This document shows positions 44,798-55,926 of a DNA stretch of 64,000 bases, one piece after another (the first letter of the stretch is position 1; each line of letters begins with the position of its first letter). Source of the stretch: Bombardia bombarda (taxonomy: Eukaryota; Ascomycota; Sordariomycetes; Sordariales; Lasiosphaeriaceae); NCBI GenBank assembly GCA_030512295.1, contig JAULSR010000010.1:1155639-1219638 (forward strand), read 5' to 3'. The position numbers were made by a program, and so were the translations under genes. The notes below the pieces were generated by a model that worked only from the letters and a program-made list of their open reading frames with translations, searched no databases and had not been told where the DNA came from.

Positions 44798-46095
44798 ATG
44801 GTTCTTGATCCAAAAGTCAATTATGGCCCCCAGCTCAACATGGTGGTCTGGATGCTCGTCTCCGTCTCGGCACTCTTCCTCTTCACACGGCTCTATCTCA
44901 AGAACTGCCAGAACCGCGGGCTGTGGTGGGATGACTACGTGCTGCTCGCCTCTTGGATGGCGCTGGCAGGACAGGCGGGCCTGGTCTCGTACGTCATCAG
45001 CCTCGGCTATGGCCGACAGGTCATCCCCCTCGAGAATATTGCCCGCTTCCCGGTACCAATCAACGTCCTTTCGTCATTGCTGATCATGGCCAACTTGTCC
45101 GGAAAGACGTCCTTCGCCATAACTCTGTTGCGCATACCCGCCGTCTGGATGAGGGCTATTGTGTGGTGCATCATCGTGTCCATGGGGGTCTCTCTGAGCA
45201 CCAGTGCCGTGCTCGTCTGGGCGGAGTGTCTCCCATGGGGAAAGGAGGAGGGGTGCGTGCCGCTGAGCATATCCATCAACTACAATGTATTTTCATGCGG
45301 TATGGACGAGAGACGCCTGTTCCGTGGCAGCTGAAGACTGATGAGTGTTTGTGCTGGCAGCATACTCGGCCGCTATGGATGTCACACTGGCTTTTCTTCC
45401 GTGGAAATACATCTGGACCCTCCAGATGAGCAAGAAGGAGAAGATTGGCGTCGTGGTAGCCATGAGCATGGGGGTCTTGTAGGTCACCTGCCTGTTGAGG
45501 ACTCTCTGGCCGACATTGACTGACACAAGACGAATAGTGCTGGAGCAGCAGCCGCCGTCAAGACAACAACGATAAACCTGGTGCATGAAAGCGTCGATCC
45601 AAGTAAGTCCCAATACCGCCTGAGAAATCAATCATGCCATGTTGACCTTGTTCAGCTTCGAGCGTCCAACTTGTGGCATGGGGCAATGCTGAAGCTGCCA
45701 TCTGCATCATGGCGGCATCGATCCCTATCCTGCGCGCCTTGTCGCGGGGAGGCTTCCGTGTTGCAGCTCCAATGGGATATGAAACTGGCGACACCACCAT
45801 GATGGCCGAATCTGGGCTGGGAACAGGGATCAATGACGGTGTCCGGCAACTTTCAAGGCGTGAGGTACCGACACAGCCATCGGCACCACCAGTATCCCAG
45901 CATCAGGCAAGCAGCAGGAGCTGGGATATGGACCAGACGCTTACGGGCGGTAGTCCTGAGCCGGGGCGAAAGAGCACCTCGACAGGTATACCAGACAATC
46001 ATGACGACTGGAGCGACCAAGACAGCATCGAGATGATGAGTTATGGAGCCCAGCCGCAAACTCCCGCCGACTTTACGCGTCGAGATGGAATCTGA
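44798..46095 (+). CDS. SAT4/PTH11-type integral membrane protein
   Basis: Four exons: 44798-45299, 45361-45478, 45538-45602 and 45656-46095, in phase, giving 374 residues. Family motifs: LYLKNCQNRGLWWDDYVLLASW, SYVISLGYGRQ, NLSGKTSFAITLLRI, then across the first junction NVFSCAYSAAMDVTLAFLPWKYIW, MSKKEKIGVVVAMSMGVLFAGAAAAVKT and WGNAEAAICIMAASIPILR. This is a seven-helix fungal Rhodopsin_dom protein with a ~110-residue acidic, Ser-rich cytoplasmic tail. Likely a plasma-membrane, receptor-like protein; ligand unknown. It follows the P450 on the same strand. Confidence 0.88.
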
Positions 46096-46748
46096 AGGAT
46101 GATGGCAAGAAAGCTCGCAAGCTTCGCAGTCTCTCGGTTGGTTGCACGTCGATCTTCCAGACACTTCCCGATAAATTCTGATGAGAGCCCAAGCGTCCTC
46201 CCGGCGCCCAATGATGTCATGTTGGCAAGTCTCGACATCGACCAATACGCAAGGCGCCTCTGGACTGACGGTGCCGGGAAGATGTGCCAGTGGTGGATCG
46301 GCAATTTTCTTGCATGACGAGAATGGTGCAGCGATGGCCAGGACTGGTGAATTCGAAGCGCGCCGTATGCTTAAGGCAATGCCCGGAATCCCAGGCATGG
46401 AAACCAAAATGCGTGGGTGCTGTTGTCTCGTTGGCAGTCGTTTAAGCTTGTGTCATTCCAAGCCTAACAACAGTTGCACTGATCAGGGCCATTGCTCGGG
46501 CATCGCCCCTTGCGCTGGTGCGTGTTGAGCGGCTGCTGGGACACAACTCGGATGTCGGGAACTGGTCGATCTGGAGTATGAGCTGATATGTGAGTCAATG
46601 GCATGGCACGAGGGTGGGATATAATTACCTGCGCGGTGTAGGTGTCTATCGTGAGTTTGCTTCGTTGGGGGGCGGTTGGTCGAAGGGAAGATACAGTAAT
46701 GATGGCAGCAAGTGAAACAGCAAGTGAAACAGCAAGCTCGGTCTTGAT
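46096..46748. other. no gene recognised
   Basis: Intergenic between convergent genes; nothing supported. Confidence 0.5.
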
Positions 46749-47294
46749 CTACTCGCCAAAGTGGGTGGCGACGTGGTGAGAAACAGCAGTGGCGTCGCCG
46801 TGAAAGTCGCTGCAGATGGGGCAAGTCGCCGTGTCTGGAGAAGCCTCGGGGGGTGTGGCTTCCTGGTGGTTGTCGGCAGGCGCAGTGGTGGAGGAGAATG
46901 CGGTGGCGTGCGACTCGCCTCTTGCTGCTTTCCGCTTTCCGGCATTTTTCTGCGGCCTTGGCGGCTTGAGATAGGCATCAAGGCCAACCTGCGGGGGCGG
47001 CGGCAGATCTGGGTCGTCTGGTCGGGGTGCCCTTGGCCCGAGGTCGAAGAAAAAGCCGTCTCCAGGCCTGGCAGTCTCAGTGACAGCGACAGTGCTTCCC
47101 GCGCTGCTCATGGCCTGGACCCTGCCGACTCTGCCGTCCTGGAGGCGCACTTTGATGCCCCGCGGGTGATTGCCGCGCGTCAGAACGTCGCCGACTGCGC
47201 CTGACACGGTGCGACCGGTTCGCTGGTCAGCCTTGAGGACAATGTCGACATGTGCGCCGGGAATGACTTGTGAAATGGTTGGAACGCGTCCCAT
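46749..47294 (-). CDS. YwbE-like (DUF2196) protein with C-terminal zinc finger
   Basis: 181 residues, single exon, from ATG 47294. Residues ~2-62 match the small YwbE/DUF2196 domain: GRVPTISQVIPGAHVDIVLK, ADQRTGRTVSGAVGDVLT, RGNHPRGIKVRLQDGRVGRV. This is a conserved beta-rich module of unknown function found in bacteria and fungi. A Pro-rich segment and a basic KNAGKRKAARG patch follow. The end is CPICSDFHGDATAVSHHVATHF, a C-x2-C-x12-H-x3-H arrangement like a UBZ-type or C2H2 finger, which could bind ubiquitin or nucleic acid (inference). Intact. Confidence 0.8.
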   Translation of the reverse strand: MGRVPTISQVIPGAHVDIVLKADQRTGRTVSGAVGDVLTRGNHPRGIKVRLQDGRVGRVQAMSSAGSTVAVTETARPGDGFFFDLGPRAPRPDDPDLPPPPQVGLDAYLKPPRPQKNAGKRKAARGESHATAFSSTTAPADNHQEATPPEASPDTATCPICSDFHGDATAVSHHVATHFGE

Positions 47295-47951
47295 GGTTGC
47301 TGCAATGGTGTGATAGGGCGCGGTGCATTCGTCGCAATTGGCTTGGTTGGCTGTTGCAGTGTGTCTTTTTGGGCAAACTTTGGTGGGGCGCTCCAGGGCA
47401 TTCCACAGCGGCCGATGGCTATGCAGCTACACAGTATGTAGTAAATGATTGATATGTATTTTCTAAGCAAATATGCGACTAAAAGAGCACTGTCCAGGCA
47501 ACTTTGACAAGAACATCGACGATGACACACATCCGCTAACTTGATTCAGACCACCGTATCCGCGGTTGACTCTGCAGGTTCAGTGTTTACGTCTTTGCCT
47601 TGGCATTGAAACCATCGGAGGACAATTGAAATGAACATGGCTAAACAAAGTATGCGCAATCGTAGAGAGGTCCTTTGCCAGTTGCACACAGCCTCCCCAT
47701 GTCCAGTTTCTATAAAGCCCCGTTTTTGTTTTTGTGTCTTTTATTTTCCTTTTTCATCCTTCAACAGAACCTTGCTTGTACCTATTTACAACATGTATTA
47801 CGGCATAGACGGCACACATTTACCTTGTTGAAACAAGTTGCACCAGACTGCATACACACCGAGGTATATAAGTCCTATCACCGTTTTCAGCACCAGTTGC
47901 ACCTCATATTAACATACAAGTGTTGATGAAGCGCGTTTAACCCGACATCTC
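47295..47951. other. no gene recognised
   Basis: Intergenic DNA with an AT-richer centre. No supportable feature. Confidence 0.5.
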
Positions 47952-48488
47952 GTCCGCTACAAAGGCACCCTACGGCCATATTCTGTGGAAGGATGACATC
48001 CAAGGGAACATCGACAACAAAGTCATGAACAAATGGCCGACGGAGGACACCCCCTTCGCCGGAATTATGGACCGTGTGATTGAGCAGCCTGCAAACAAAA
48101 CCTTCACCGGACACTTTAACGACAAGCTGGAGGAAGACTTCAAGCTCTTTGCGTCAAGACGGTAGCGGAGAACGAGATGGAGATTTTTATTTCCGATTTC
48201 GATTTCGATGCCATATCAGAGGGTGAGAGGAACGACTCTGATGGTGATCATCTTACTGGAGACAAGTTACTGCTGGACCTTGAAGATGCCAAGAGTGAAT
48301 TGGATGAGTATTGGGACGACCACGACAAGCTCATGCGCACCATTACCGATGAGTCCAAGAAGGAGAGAAACGACTTTGGTAGAAAGTTTGTGGAATTTCA
48401 AATCATTGTCGAAGAGTTGCAATGTCTAGAGCAAGCTTTGAGTGACAGCCAACAGTTAGGACAAGGTTGGCATGGGGCGACAAAGTAG
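47952..48488 (+). pseudogene. frameshifted hypothetical protein fragment
   Basis: Two coding-like stretches abut in different frames. The first (about 47952-48165) reads PYGHILWKDDIQGNIDNKVM through EEDFKLFASRR and stop. The second, in the frame of ATG 48177 but open from about 48152, reads VKTVAENEMEIFISDFDFD and continues as an acidic, coiled-coil-like helix to 48488. A one-base loss near 48151 would join them as ...DFKLFA-VKTVAENEME. No N-terminal exon or start codon was found. Family not recognised. Confidence 0.4.
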
Positions 48489-48785
48489 CAACCCACGACG
48501 TTGATTTCTTCCATCACCTGAACCTCATGCTTTGCTCGACTGCCAAAACTGTGAACCATCTAGCTCTTGGCTGTACTAATGACCTGTTGTGATATTTCAA
48601 GGATTGTTGTATTTGCTTACAGACAACTGGAGTTTCCCAAAGCTTGACGACTCTTTTGTCGCATAAAGGAAATGTTCACCACCAGCCACAAAGTCTATGG
48701 AGCGGAGTTTTCGGCTGCCGCGATGTCCACCAACTGTCCCATAATGCCCCACGCGCGATTCAGTAACCCTGTCAGCTAACAAACA

Positions 48786-48866
48786 GGGAGGCTAGTCCAG
48801 TGGTCAGGACGGTTCGTTGCGGCTTCGTTTCTCAACCCGAACAAACCCCGGTTCGCCCATCCTTTT
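48786..48866 (+). other. tRNA-like sequence, degenerate
   Basis: TAGTCCAGTGG matches an A box and forms a perfect 4-bp D-stem (GTCC/GGAC). GGTTCG 51 bases further resembles a B box, and TTTT follows at 48863-48866. The T-stem does not pair and the acceptor ends do not match, so this is at best a tRNA pseudogene or tRNA-derived SINE head. Confidence 0.3.
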
Positions 48867-49025
48867 CTTTTGCTTGTTGGCTCCCTTGTGAGTGAGGTGA
48901 ATGGTTTATATTTATTGGTTCAAATGTTGTTTGGGACAGTACAATGGGGTCCAACTGTCCTGCAGCCGGTTATCACCCAGGAGGTTTCAAGTCTATCATA
49001 CAGACACGGCAGCAACAGTCGCTCC

Positions 49026-49534
49026 TCAAAAGCGCGGCCATGGCGGCACGCCGCTGCGGCCCTTGGTAAAGGCCAGCGCCAGCCAGCCGGCAATCAGGAA
49101 CAGGCCGCCCAGCGGGGTCACGGGGCCCATGAAGCGGAAGCGTTCGGGGTCGAGGGTGAGGGCGTACAGGCTGCCACTGAAGAGGGTCATGCCGGTGGTG
49201 AGGAGACCAGCGGCGAGGGGGTGGTTCGCGGCGATAAGCACCACGACCGAGTGCACCAGCTGCGTGTGCGCGCGTTAGCATCCATGGCTGCAGTCAACTG
49301 TGGGCCAACTAGACCAACCTGGTACTGCGCAGCGGTGCCCCAGTTGGCGATGCGCTTGGGGTCTGAGATGTGCTTCTTGAGCCCGTGGGCGCCGAATGCG
49401 CCCAGGCCGACGGCGGCAGCCCCATAGATGGCTCCAATTTTCCAGAAGGTGCTCATGCTGGTCTTTTGCTGTGACGGAAGCAGCGGCGTCGTGTCGTTGT
49501 CGTCGCGCGTGGTTCGAGGGTCAATTGACGGCAT
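49026..49534 (-). CDS. DUF423 small membrane protein
   Basis: Two exons, 49534-49319 and 49259-49026, with a 59-nt intron between YQ and LVHS, give 149 residues. After a polar N-terminus, the DUF423 (YwdK-like) domain follows: KIGAIYGAAAVGLGAFGAHGLKKH, WGTAAQYQLVHSVVVLIAA, TTGMTLFSGSLYALTL, and GPVTPLGGLFLIAGWLAL. There are four predicted helices with Gly-rich packing. The family is widespread in bacteria and fungi with unknown function. Intact. Confidence 0.88.
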
Positions 49535-50422
49535 TGGGTGCTGAGTGTGTGGCGTGGCGTGTCTGGACTCTGGAAGACGCTGAGGCGATGTTGAATCAAG
49601 CCTTTCAGCACGGGCTGTGGATGGGATGGTGCTAGGGTGGGCGCTTGCTGCAAATGGTGGTCCCCGGCCCGGATGACGTGAGCATAAATGCTTGGGACAA
49701 GTTCACTGAAAGAATGCAAGTAAAAGCTACAGGGGCTGTGGGTGGGGCAGATCCAACAACCATCTACAACGCTGTCGCTGGAATCGCTGTTGCTGCACAG
49801 TCCACAGCAGACCATGCTCGGAATCTGGCAAAACAATTATGAAGTTTTTCAAGTCTTTGGACTCGATGTCTGTTGTGCTCGAGGAATCTGGCGAGACAAT
49901 CGGACCGACAACTTCAAACAACATGAAGTTGTCTGATGGTGGTATGAGTTCCTGCACCACTGATTGACTTACAACACAATCGAAAACTTGACATGAGTTT
50001 TGTCCATCATCCAGCTTTGCAGCACAGACTGGACGAAGGGCGAGACGGTTATTTTTCAAGGCCAGTTTTCACTGCCTGCATCCTGGGGCAGGATTGAACT
50101 TGTCTAAGCCAAGAATGAAGCGTACACACAGTCACAACCACAATCATAGAAAAGTTCTTGGGCAGACAATAAGTTAATTACTGTCTACTAAACCCCGGGC
50201 GCCTCTCGGCGTCATTCCTAGCAGCTGCGCACTATGCGCTTGGTCCTTCCTCGGTCTCACCAACCCATTTAGCATTCGCCAGCAAGACCTTAAGCTTTCG
50301 CTGGCGGCTCTTCGAGTCCGTGATAGCCTCAGCCTTAAGGCGCGCGTCAAGAGAATAATCCACTTGCTCTTGATTACCGCCAGCGTTGATGGTCGAAGCA
50401 AATGCCCGCGCAGGCTGCATTG
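49535..50422. other. no gene recognised
   Basis: About 890 bases between two minus-strand loci; no supportable feature. Confidence 0.45.
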
Positions 50423-51207
50423 CTAAGGGTTCAACCTTGATCTTCCTGTCCTCAGCCCTTTGCCTTTGCCTTTGACGAAGGCCGCTCGCTTCTTCTTGAC
50501 CTCCGCGACCACTTCCTTGTGAATTTCGGGGTCCTCAAAAGTGACGTGCATCTGCACTATAGGCGTCTTCCAGCGATCCGCCTCGTCCGCAAGCTTTGCC
50601 TGCGCCCTCCGACGCATCGCCTCGTCCACAATCTTGTCCGCCGCGGCGTATAAGGCAGTGCGTGTAGACTCCTGTCTGAACACCCAACAGGGATTCTTCT
50701 TCGGATCCACCATGCAAAAGTTGACCTTGTTCTGGTCTCATTCCGCCGGTACGTATATCGCATCCTCGTTCGGCGTCAAGACCAACGAGTCCTTCCCCAT
50801 TTCTCCCATCCGGATTGCAGATCGCTCCAGCTTCTGCACATCAAATGCATCCACAGCCCTGCGCTTGGACCCCGCCGACAGAACTGGACAATACCCTCCA
50901 TGACCACTATGGCCGCCTCGTCCAGGACCTCCTCGACCACCTCCGTAGCCAGTTCTGTAGCCACCTCTGTCTCTGTAGCCACCTCTGTACTCATTTCCTT
51001 GACCGCTCTGGCCATTTCCCTGAACGCCGTCGACACTCATGGCCGCGGACCGAACGTTATCAATCTGGCGCGAGGGAGGCCCGCCACCGCCGTTGTCGCC
51101 GCCTGAGGCGCCCCCTGCGGAAGCCATTGTCACCTGTATGAGCGTCAGCGATGATAATTCTTTTTTTTAATTAGAGGGATGCAAACACTTACCTTTGCTG
51201 CAGGCAT
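50423..51207 (-). pseudogene. uncharacterised Gly/Arg-rich protein interrupted by one in-frame TGA
   Basis: Exon 1 51207-51193 (MPAAK) and exon 2 from 51133 are joined by a 59-nt intron (GTAAGT...ATACAG). The product begins MPAAKVTMASAGGASGGDNG, has an RGG-like Gly/Arg/Tyr tract (YRGGYRDRGGYRTGYGGGRG), then SKRRAVDAFDVQKLERSAIR and DSLVLTPNEDAIYVPAE, then TGA at 50740-50738. The same frame continues without a shift: DQNKVNFCMVDPKKNPCWVF, DRWKTPIVQMHVTFEDPE and a Lys-rich end. The block after the stop is conserved in the paralogue at 20.4-21.2 kb, so it was once translated. A nonsense mutation, stop readthrough or a sequencing error are the alternatives. Function unknown. Confidence 0.6.
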
Positions 51208-53105
51208 TGCTGCTGCTGCCGCTTGCGCTCTCGCTGTTGTTGCTGCTGCAGTTGTTGTGCTTGCTGTTGCTGCTGTTGTTCTCAAAACGTGCAGGTGCGG
51301 AAGAGAAAAAAAGAGGACGAGGGAAAGAAATGAATTTTGGCGCGGCCGCACAAAACTTGCAAGTTTCGTGCTCGAGCGGGACGAGCCAATGAGGGCGCAG
51401 ATATTACTTAGCTAATTTGGTTTCTGAAGCGACGCTGGGCAGCTAAGGGAGGAAGGTAGGTAGGCAATGTGTCGATAAGTGCTGTAGTGCTCGCCCAGCT
51501 GGGCAGGTGCTCCCGGGGGGGATTTCTCAGGGCAACCAGCAGCAGACAGTGTACCTGTAGCCTGCCATCACCCCTTCTCCGTTGAATTGGACGCCCATAC
51601 TCAGCGGTCTGAGTCCCACCACCTGCAAGGTTAAGATCTTTGGCTAGCGCTGAAAGCAGCGCCCTGGAGCGAGGAGAATGGAGAGAAATTCCGTTTCCAT
51701 ATCGCTGGCCACAAAAAGTCCATGAAGAAACCAGTCCAAGACTTCCCAGATACCCTACCTCTGCAAGGAGGAATTCGGCAAGCATGAGTACAACTTGCAA
51801 CTGCAACAAATAACTGATACAACACGGAACTATAGCTTGTTTAAAATACGCGTAGTTTCGCAGCTGGAACGGCTAAGTTCAAGACTGCCTCAGATATATC
51901 ACAATAGAGCTTGGAACGTGTATTGGTTTATAGCTTTGCATCAAGACAACCGGCATTGAACCACATGAATTCACCAACTCCAGCCAGCAGGAATGCAAGT
52001 AAAAAGCTACAAGGGCTATGGGCGGGAGGAGACTCACTTGGATGCTGTTTTTAGATGTTTACTGAGCACACATCCAAAATAACTCTCCTCAAACGAGGGA
52101 GTTTGACCTGGGAAGAAGAGCAACACCCACAATGGTCTATTGCACCTACGCCGGTGCGTCTTGCTGACGTAAAGTCTCTGGTGAGCGTCTGATGAACTCT
52201 ATCTTAAGCATGATCAGGGGTTTCGTCGATGGCCGTAGTCGAAGCGTCGGCATCCGCCATGGAGTCTACACAATTCATCTGGCAGGCATCTGCTTCATGA
52301 TATCTATGATAGATCTAACTGCATCGCTTTCTCTCCTAGAGCTACTAAAAATCAATCTAGCTACATTTTTCGTGGCCAAGCAGCCCTCGGCCGCCACAGT
52401 GAACGGCCTGCTTGACCAATAAGAACACCCGAGACCATCTACTACCTAAGAACCCAAGAAGCCATCGCTCGCCCTTCCTTTCTCGCCGACGACATGTCGG
52501 GCATGTCCTCCTGCATCATCACATAAACTGCTGCCTGGTCCTCCAATAGATCCCACACCCTTCCAAATGACGTGTTATCAGTCAATTCTTATCGATAGGT
52601 TCAATGCGCCTACCGCGAACTATTCTTGAAACCCGTCTCAGGCGATCACCCGTCCAGTTCACCTCCGTCGCGCCTGCCTCCGTTCCAAGTTTGAAAGTGA
52701 AAGTGCCGCTAGTGACGTCTTTTTCATTGTTATCTGGCTGGCCTGGGTACCTTCCTCCCCAAAGATAAGACAGTTGTGTCCGGTATCGTCGGGAGGGCGG
52801 CGCAGATCAATTCGCCCTCCATGCCATCCCTTCTTTAAAACTTCACCTCCAACCCATCCAGACTCTACAGCCTGGCCTGCCGAACTTGACCTAACCCGAG
52901 ATCTCTCTCGCTCTTCCTCTGCCTAAAGCAGTCGTCTGTCTACAATATAGAGCAGTAAGTCTGGCAGAACAGCTTTTCCTTCCCTTTCTCATCATCCACG
53001 CACAACGCTCGCCGATTCCCACGCATCATCGGCTAGATGTCTGTCCCAAGCAGGCGGGCACTCCCAACATAGCTGACGCGGGCTGTCCTCCTACCGCCGC
53101 CATAA
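51208..53105. other. gene-poor DNA with CTG/GTT-rich stretch
   Basis: 51205-51290 is rich in CTG/GTT triplets (a Gln-rich potential on the minus strand in the leader of the 51.2-kb locus). The rest, to 53.1 kb, shows no gene I can support. Confidence 0.45.
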
Positions 53106-55706
53106 AGATTCCCGACAAGCGTTGCCGACACTATTGTATATCTGCGACTAGCCCGACACCTCTGCAGTCCCCCAGACGCCAGGCCACAAACACGGCCGGG
53201 GGGTAAGCGCGCCTACACCGACGCGGCGACACCCGGCGACACCTATGGCCGTGCGCAAACTCCGCCAGCTACTTATTTCCCACCGCCCATGTTTACCAAT
53301 CCGCACAACAAAGACACTACACAACTGGCAGCGAGACCTACGGTGACGGGCTTCATGATGTCAGGAAAGGCAATTCCCATCCGTCAGCGAAGCCTAGGCA
53401 AATCACCGGCGACCGTAAGAAAGGCAATTCCCAGCCGTCAGCGGTTCGTGGAGAAGTCGTCGCCGACGGGCTTCGAGCTTCCTCCAGATACATTGCGGGA
53501 CTGGGAGCAAGAGCTCGACAAGATCCAACTATACGCTTACGGGGGGCTGTCCCTAACACACATCGTTGAAGTAGCGCCGACCCTGGCCATGACAAATTTC
53601 ATCCTCAAACGTCTTGCGCGCCACGTTAACGACATTCAGACAAACAGTGACAGTGGCCCTGGCGCGTTCGTCTATGTGCTGCCAGACCCGTTCACTGTCG
53701 GAGTTGCTTCAGAATACTTCAGCAGCAACTTTAGCTGTAATGTTGAGATATGCAAGGGCGGCGTCAAACAGGAGCACGGCACTCTATCTTTAATGACGTA
53801 TGCAGAAATGTCATCACTGCTGTCCCGCGATGGCCTTCCTTGCGGATCTACCGTTCTATTCGACCTGAATTACGGCCGCGTTTCCACAGAGGGCCTGCTA
53901 GTGACGGCTTCCTTGCTGGATTTGGCAAGACGATGGTTTTTTAGCGATAGCGGCGACAGCGGCGATAATGATTATGCACGCTATGCTCTGAACCTTTTGG
54001 CCCTCTCCGTTACAGTCCATTCCGTTTGGGATGCCAACTGGATCTACGCCGGGTGGAAATTCTTAGCTTGATGGATCAACCTCTCGCCTCAAACGCATAT
54101 CAAGCCATACATCTGTGACGGAGACGACGACATGCTGACCAATATATTCATGGCCGCCGTTGCAGCGGCGTATTTTGAGGATTGGACAGACGATGAGCCA
54201 GCAATTCGAGTTTCGGAAAGCACCATCATCGTGTGCTTGATCCCTCCAGACGATGCCCTCGCAGTTAAAGCACTGATCAAGGACACGGAGCTTGTCAAAG
54301 AGGCGACAGAAGGCAAGGTGAGCCGCCGAGAGTTCGACCTAGACGTTCATCAGCTGTCGATGGATCTGTGGATGCGGCCCGAGATCCTTGCGCGACAGGC
54401 AGTGGTCGCGAAGCGAATTATACTGCTCGTGGACCCGGCGATACGCTTCTACCCGCCCATCCCTGGCCGTGTCGTCTACATTATGCCCACCGCGGTCCGT
54501 TGCCGCTATTTCGACCCTATAGTCCGCCAACCGGTGATGGGGGAGTCCCCATACCTACAGCTTAATGTCTGCGCGGCGCTCCGCATTAGTGGCACTGTCC
54601 GTCCCCATACGTAAGTGTGTGTCATCAAAGACCCGAATCACGACCTAGCTGGTGGCCACCAGCCCCTCGTGCCCGGATGGGACGGGGACATCATGGAGAC
54701 CATGGTGGCCCTGTTCCATCACACCCCCGCCATGTCCAAATACACTCTGGAGCTCCCAGCAGACCGACACTGTAGGTATCGAAGGAACGAGGCGACCAGA
54801 CGCCTCTTTGCGCTCAAGATTTTGGCTGAGCAGCAGCCGTTGACCTATCCGCCCATGTATGCGTTGGACGCCCAGCTCGCGCCATCAGTGTTAACATATT
54901 TGCGCCGCTGTGGTAACGTGAACGTAGCCTGCCTCCTCGGCAGAATCACCTCCCAGACACCTAAGTATGTACGCTGCAGCCTCATCCATGCAGCTTCCAT
55001 AGCCCTGGTAGGCGTGTCTAAGCTTTTACAGGCTGTTGACACGTCCAGACCGCCTCCTACCTACAGACAGCGGCGGGCCATATGTGCAGGGCCGATAAAA
55101 GCCCTATGCGAGACAGGCAGCCTGTAGACGGCTATTAGCATCCGGGAAAGGAGAGCTCGGTCCGCAAAAAAGGGGCGAGCTCCCATCGCTCCTGCCGAGT
55201 ACCCAGAACAGAACTTGATGCTGGTTACGGCAGAGGACCGCAAGGTCGACGAGCTCCACAGAGACATTCTCAAGTTTGTCAACTTGCACCTATGCATCGG
55301 CAGGGGCAGAGAGGTATGGGATCCCATCATCGACGGCAAGGCGGTGGATCAGGAGACTCTGGACAGCATTCAAGAAGAGATGGTAAGGGCATGGATCACA
55401 CATCTCGTCTTCATCCCTGAACGCACAGTCGGCGCAGTCCCGGAGCCGCGCGACGTCGCCTCGTCTCGAGCGCTAGCGTGGGACAGGTTCACAATCATAA
55501 GTCCCGAACCACAGGCCGGGTTCAGGTTCAAATGGGCCATACAATTCGGCCTGGAGAAGCGTGGCAGCGGGTTTCATGCCGATGGACTCACCGGAGTTAC
55601 TTACTAGGTGGTGGACAAGGTAGTTATGGACGTTTATGGGGAGCGGGCGAAGCGCGAAGGCATCGAGGTGCTGGCCACAAATTACCCGTTGACTAGTTTG
55701 GCGTAG
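53106..55706 (+). pseudogene. degenerate DEAH/RHA helicase-like reading frame with four in-frame stops
   Basis: One frame is coding-like from 53106 (first ATG 53289) to 55706, broken only by TGA 54069, TAA 54612, TAG 55125 and TAG 55605. The order recalls a DEAH/RHA-type helicase. AFVYVLPDPFTVGVASEYF matches the strand after the first ATPase motif. STVLFDLNYGRVSTEGLLV sits where DEAH/ERSxxTD is expected. TIIVCLIPPDDALAVKAL matches the second-domain 'FLPG' strand, and RIILLVDPAIRFYPPIPGRV the TNIAETSxTI block. RYFDPIVRQP then runs toward a lost QRxGR. The Walker A and DExH signatures are absent. Three of the four stops (TAA, TAG, TAG) can come from CAA/CAG by CpA-to-TpA change. Residues 15-55 contain a duplicated ~19-residue unit (KAIPIRQR/KAIPSRQR). 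Helicase relationship is inference from motif order. Confidence 0.5.
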
Positions 55707-55926
55707 GAAGGGAGTCCAAGGAGGACGAGAATAGAACAAGCTTGTTTGATGTAAACGGCACGCTAATGAGTAATAGCGGGAGCTAGTTAAGGGAGAGAAC
55801 CTCGAGGAGAGCCACAGTGTGTCTTTACTTTTATAATGCTTTATATCTTATTACCCATGCTACGAAAAGGCCGAAAATACATGTTATAAAGGGCTCGGCA
55901 TAAATAGAAAGTTCTTATAACGGGCT

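Noticed and set aside
54610..54665. Intron starting GTAAGT at the second stop of the helicase-like frame
   Set aside because: Candidate acceptors give 20-52 nt introns and the wrong phase; the stop is better explained as CAA to TAA.
53106..55706. Telomere-linked RecQ helicase
   Set aside because: Expected by location, but RecQ motifs are not seen; the motif order fits DEAH/RHA helicases better.
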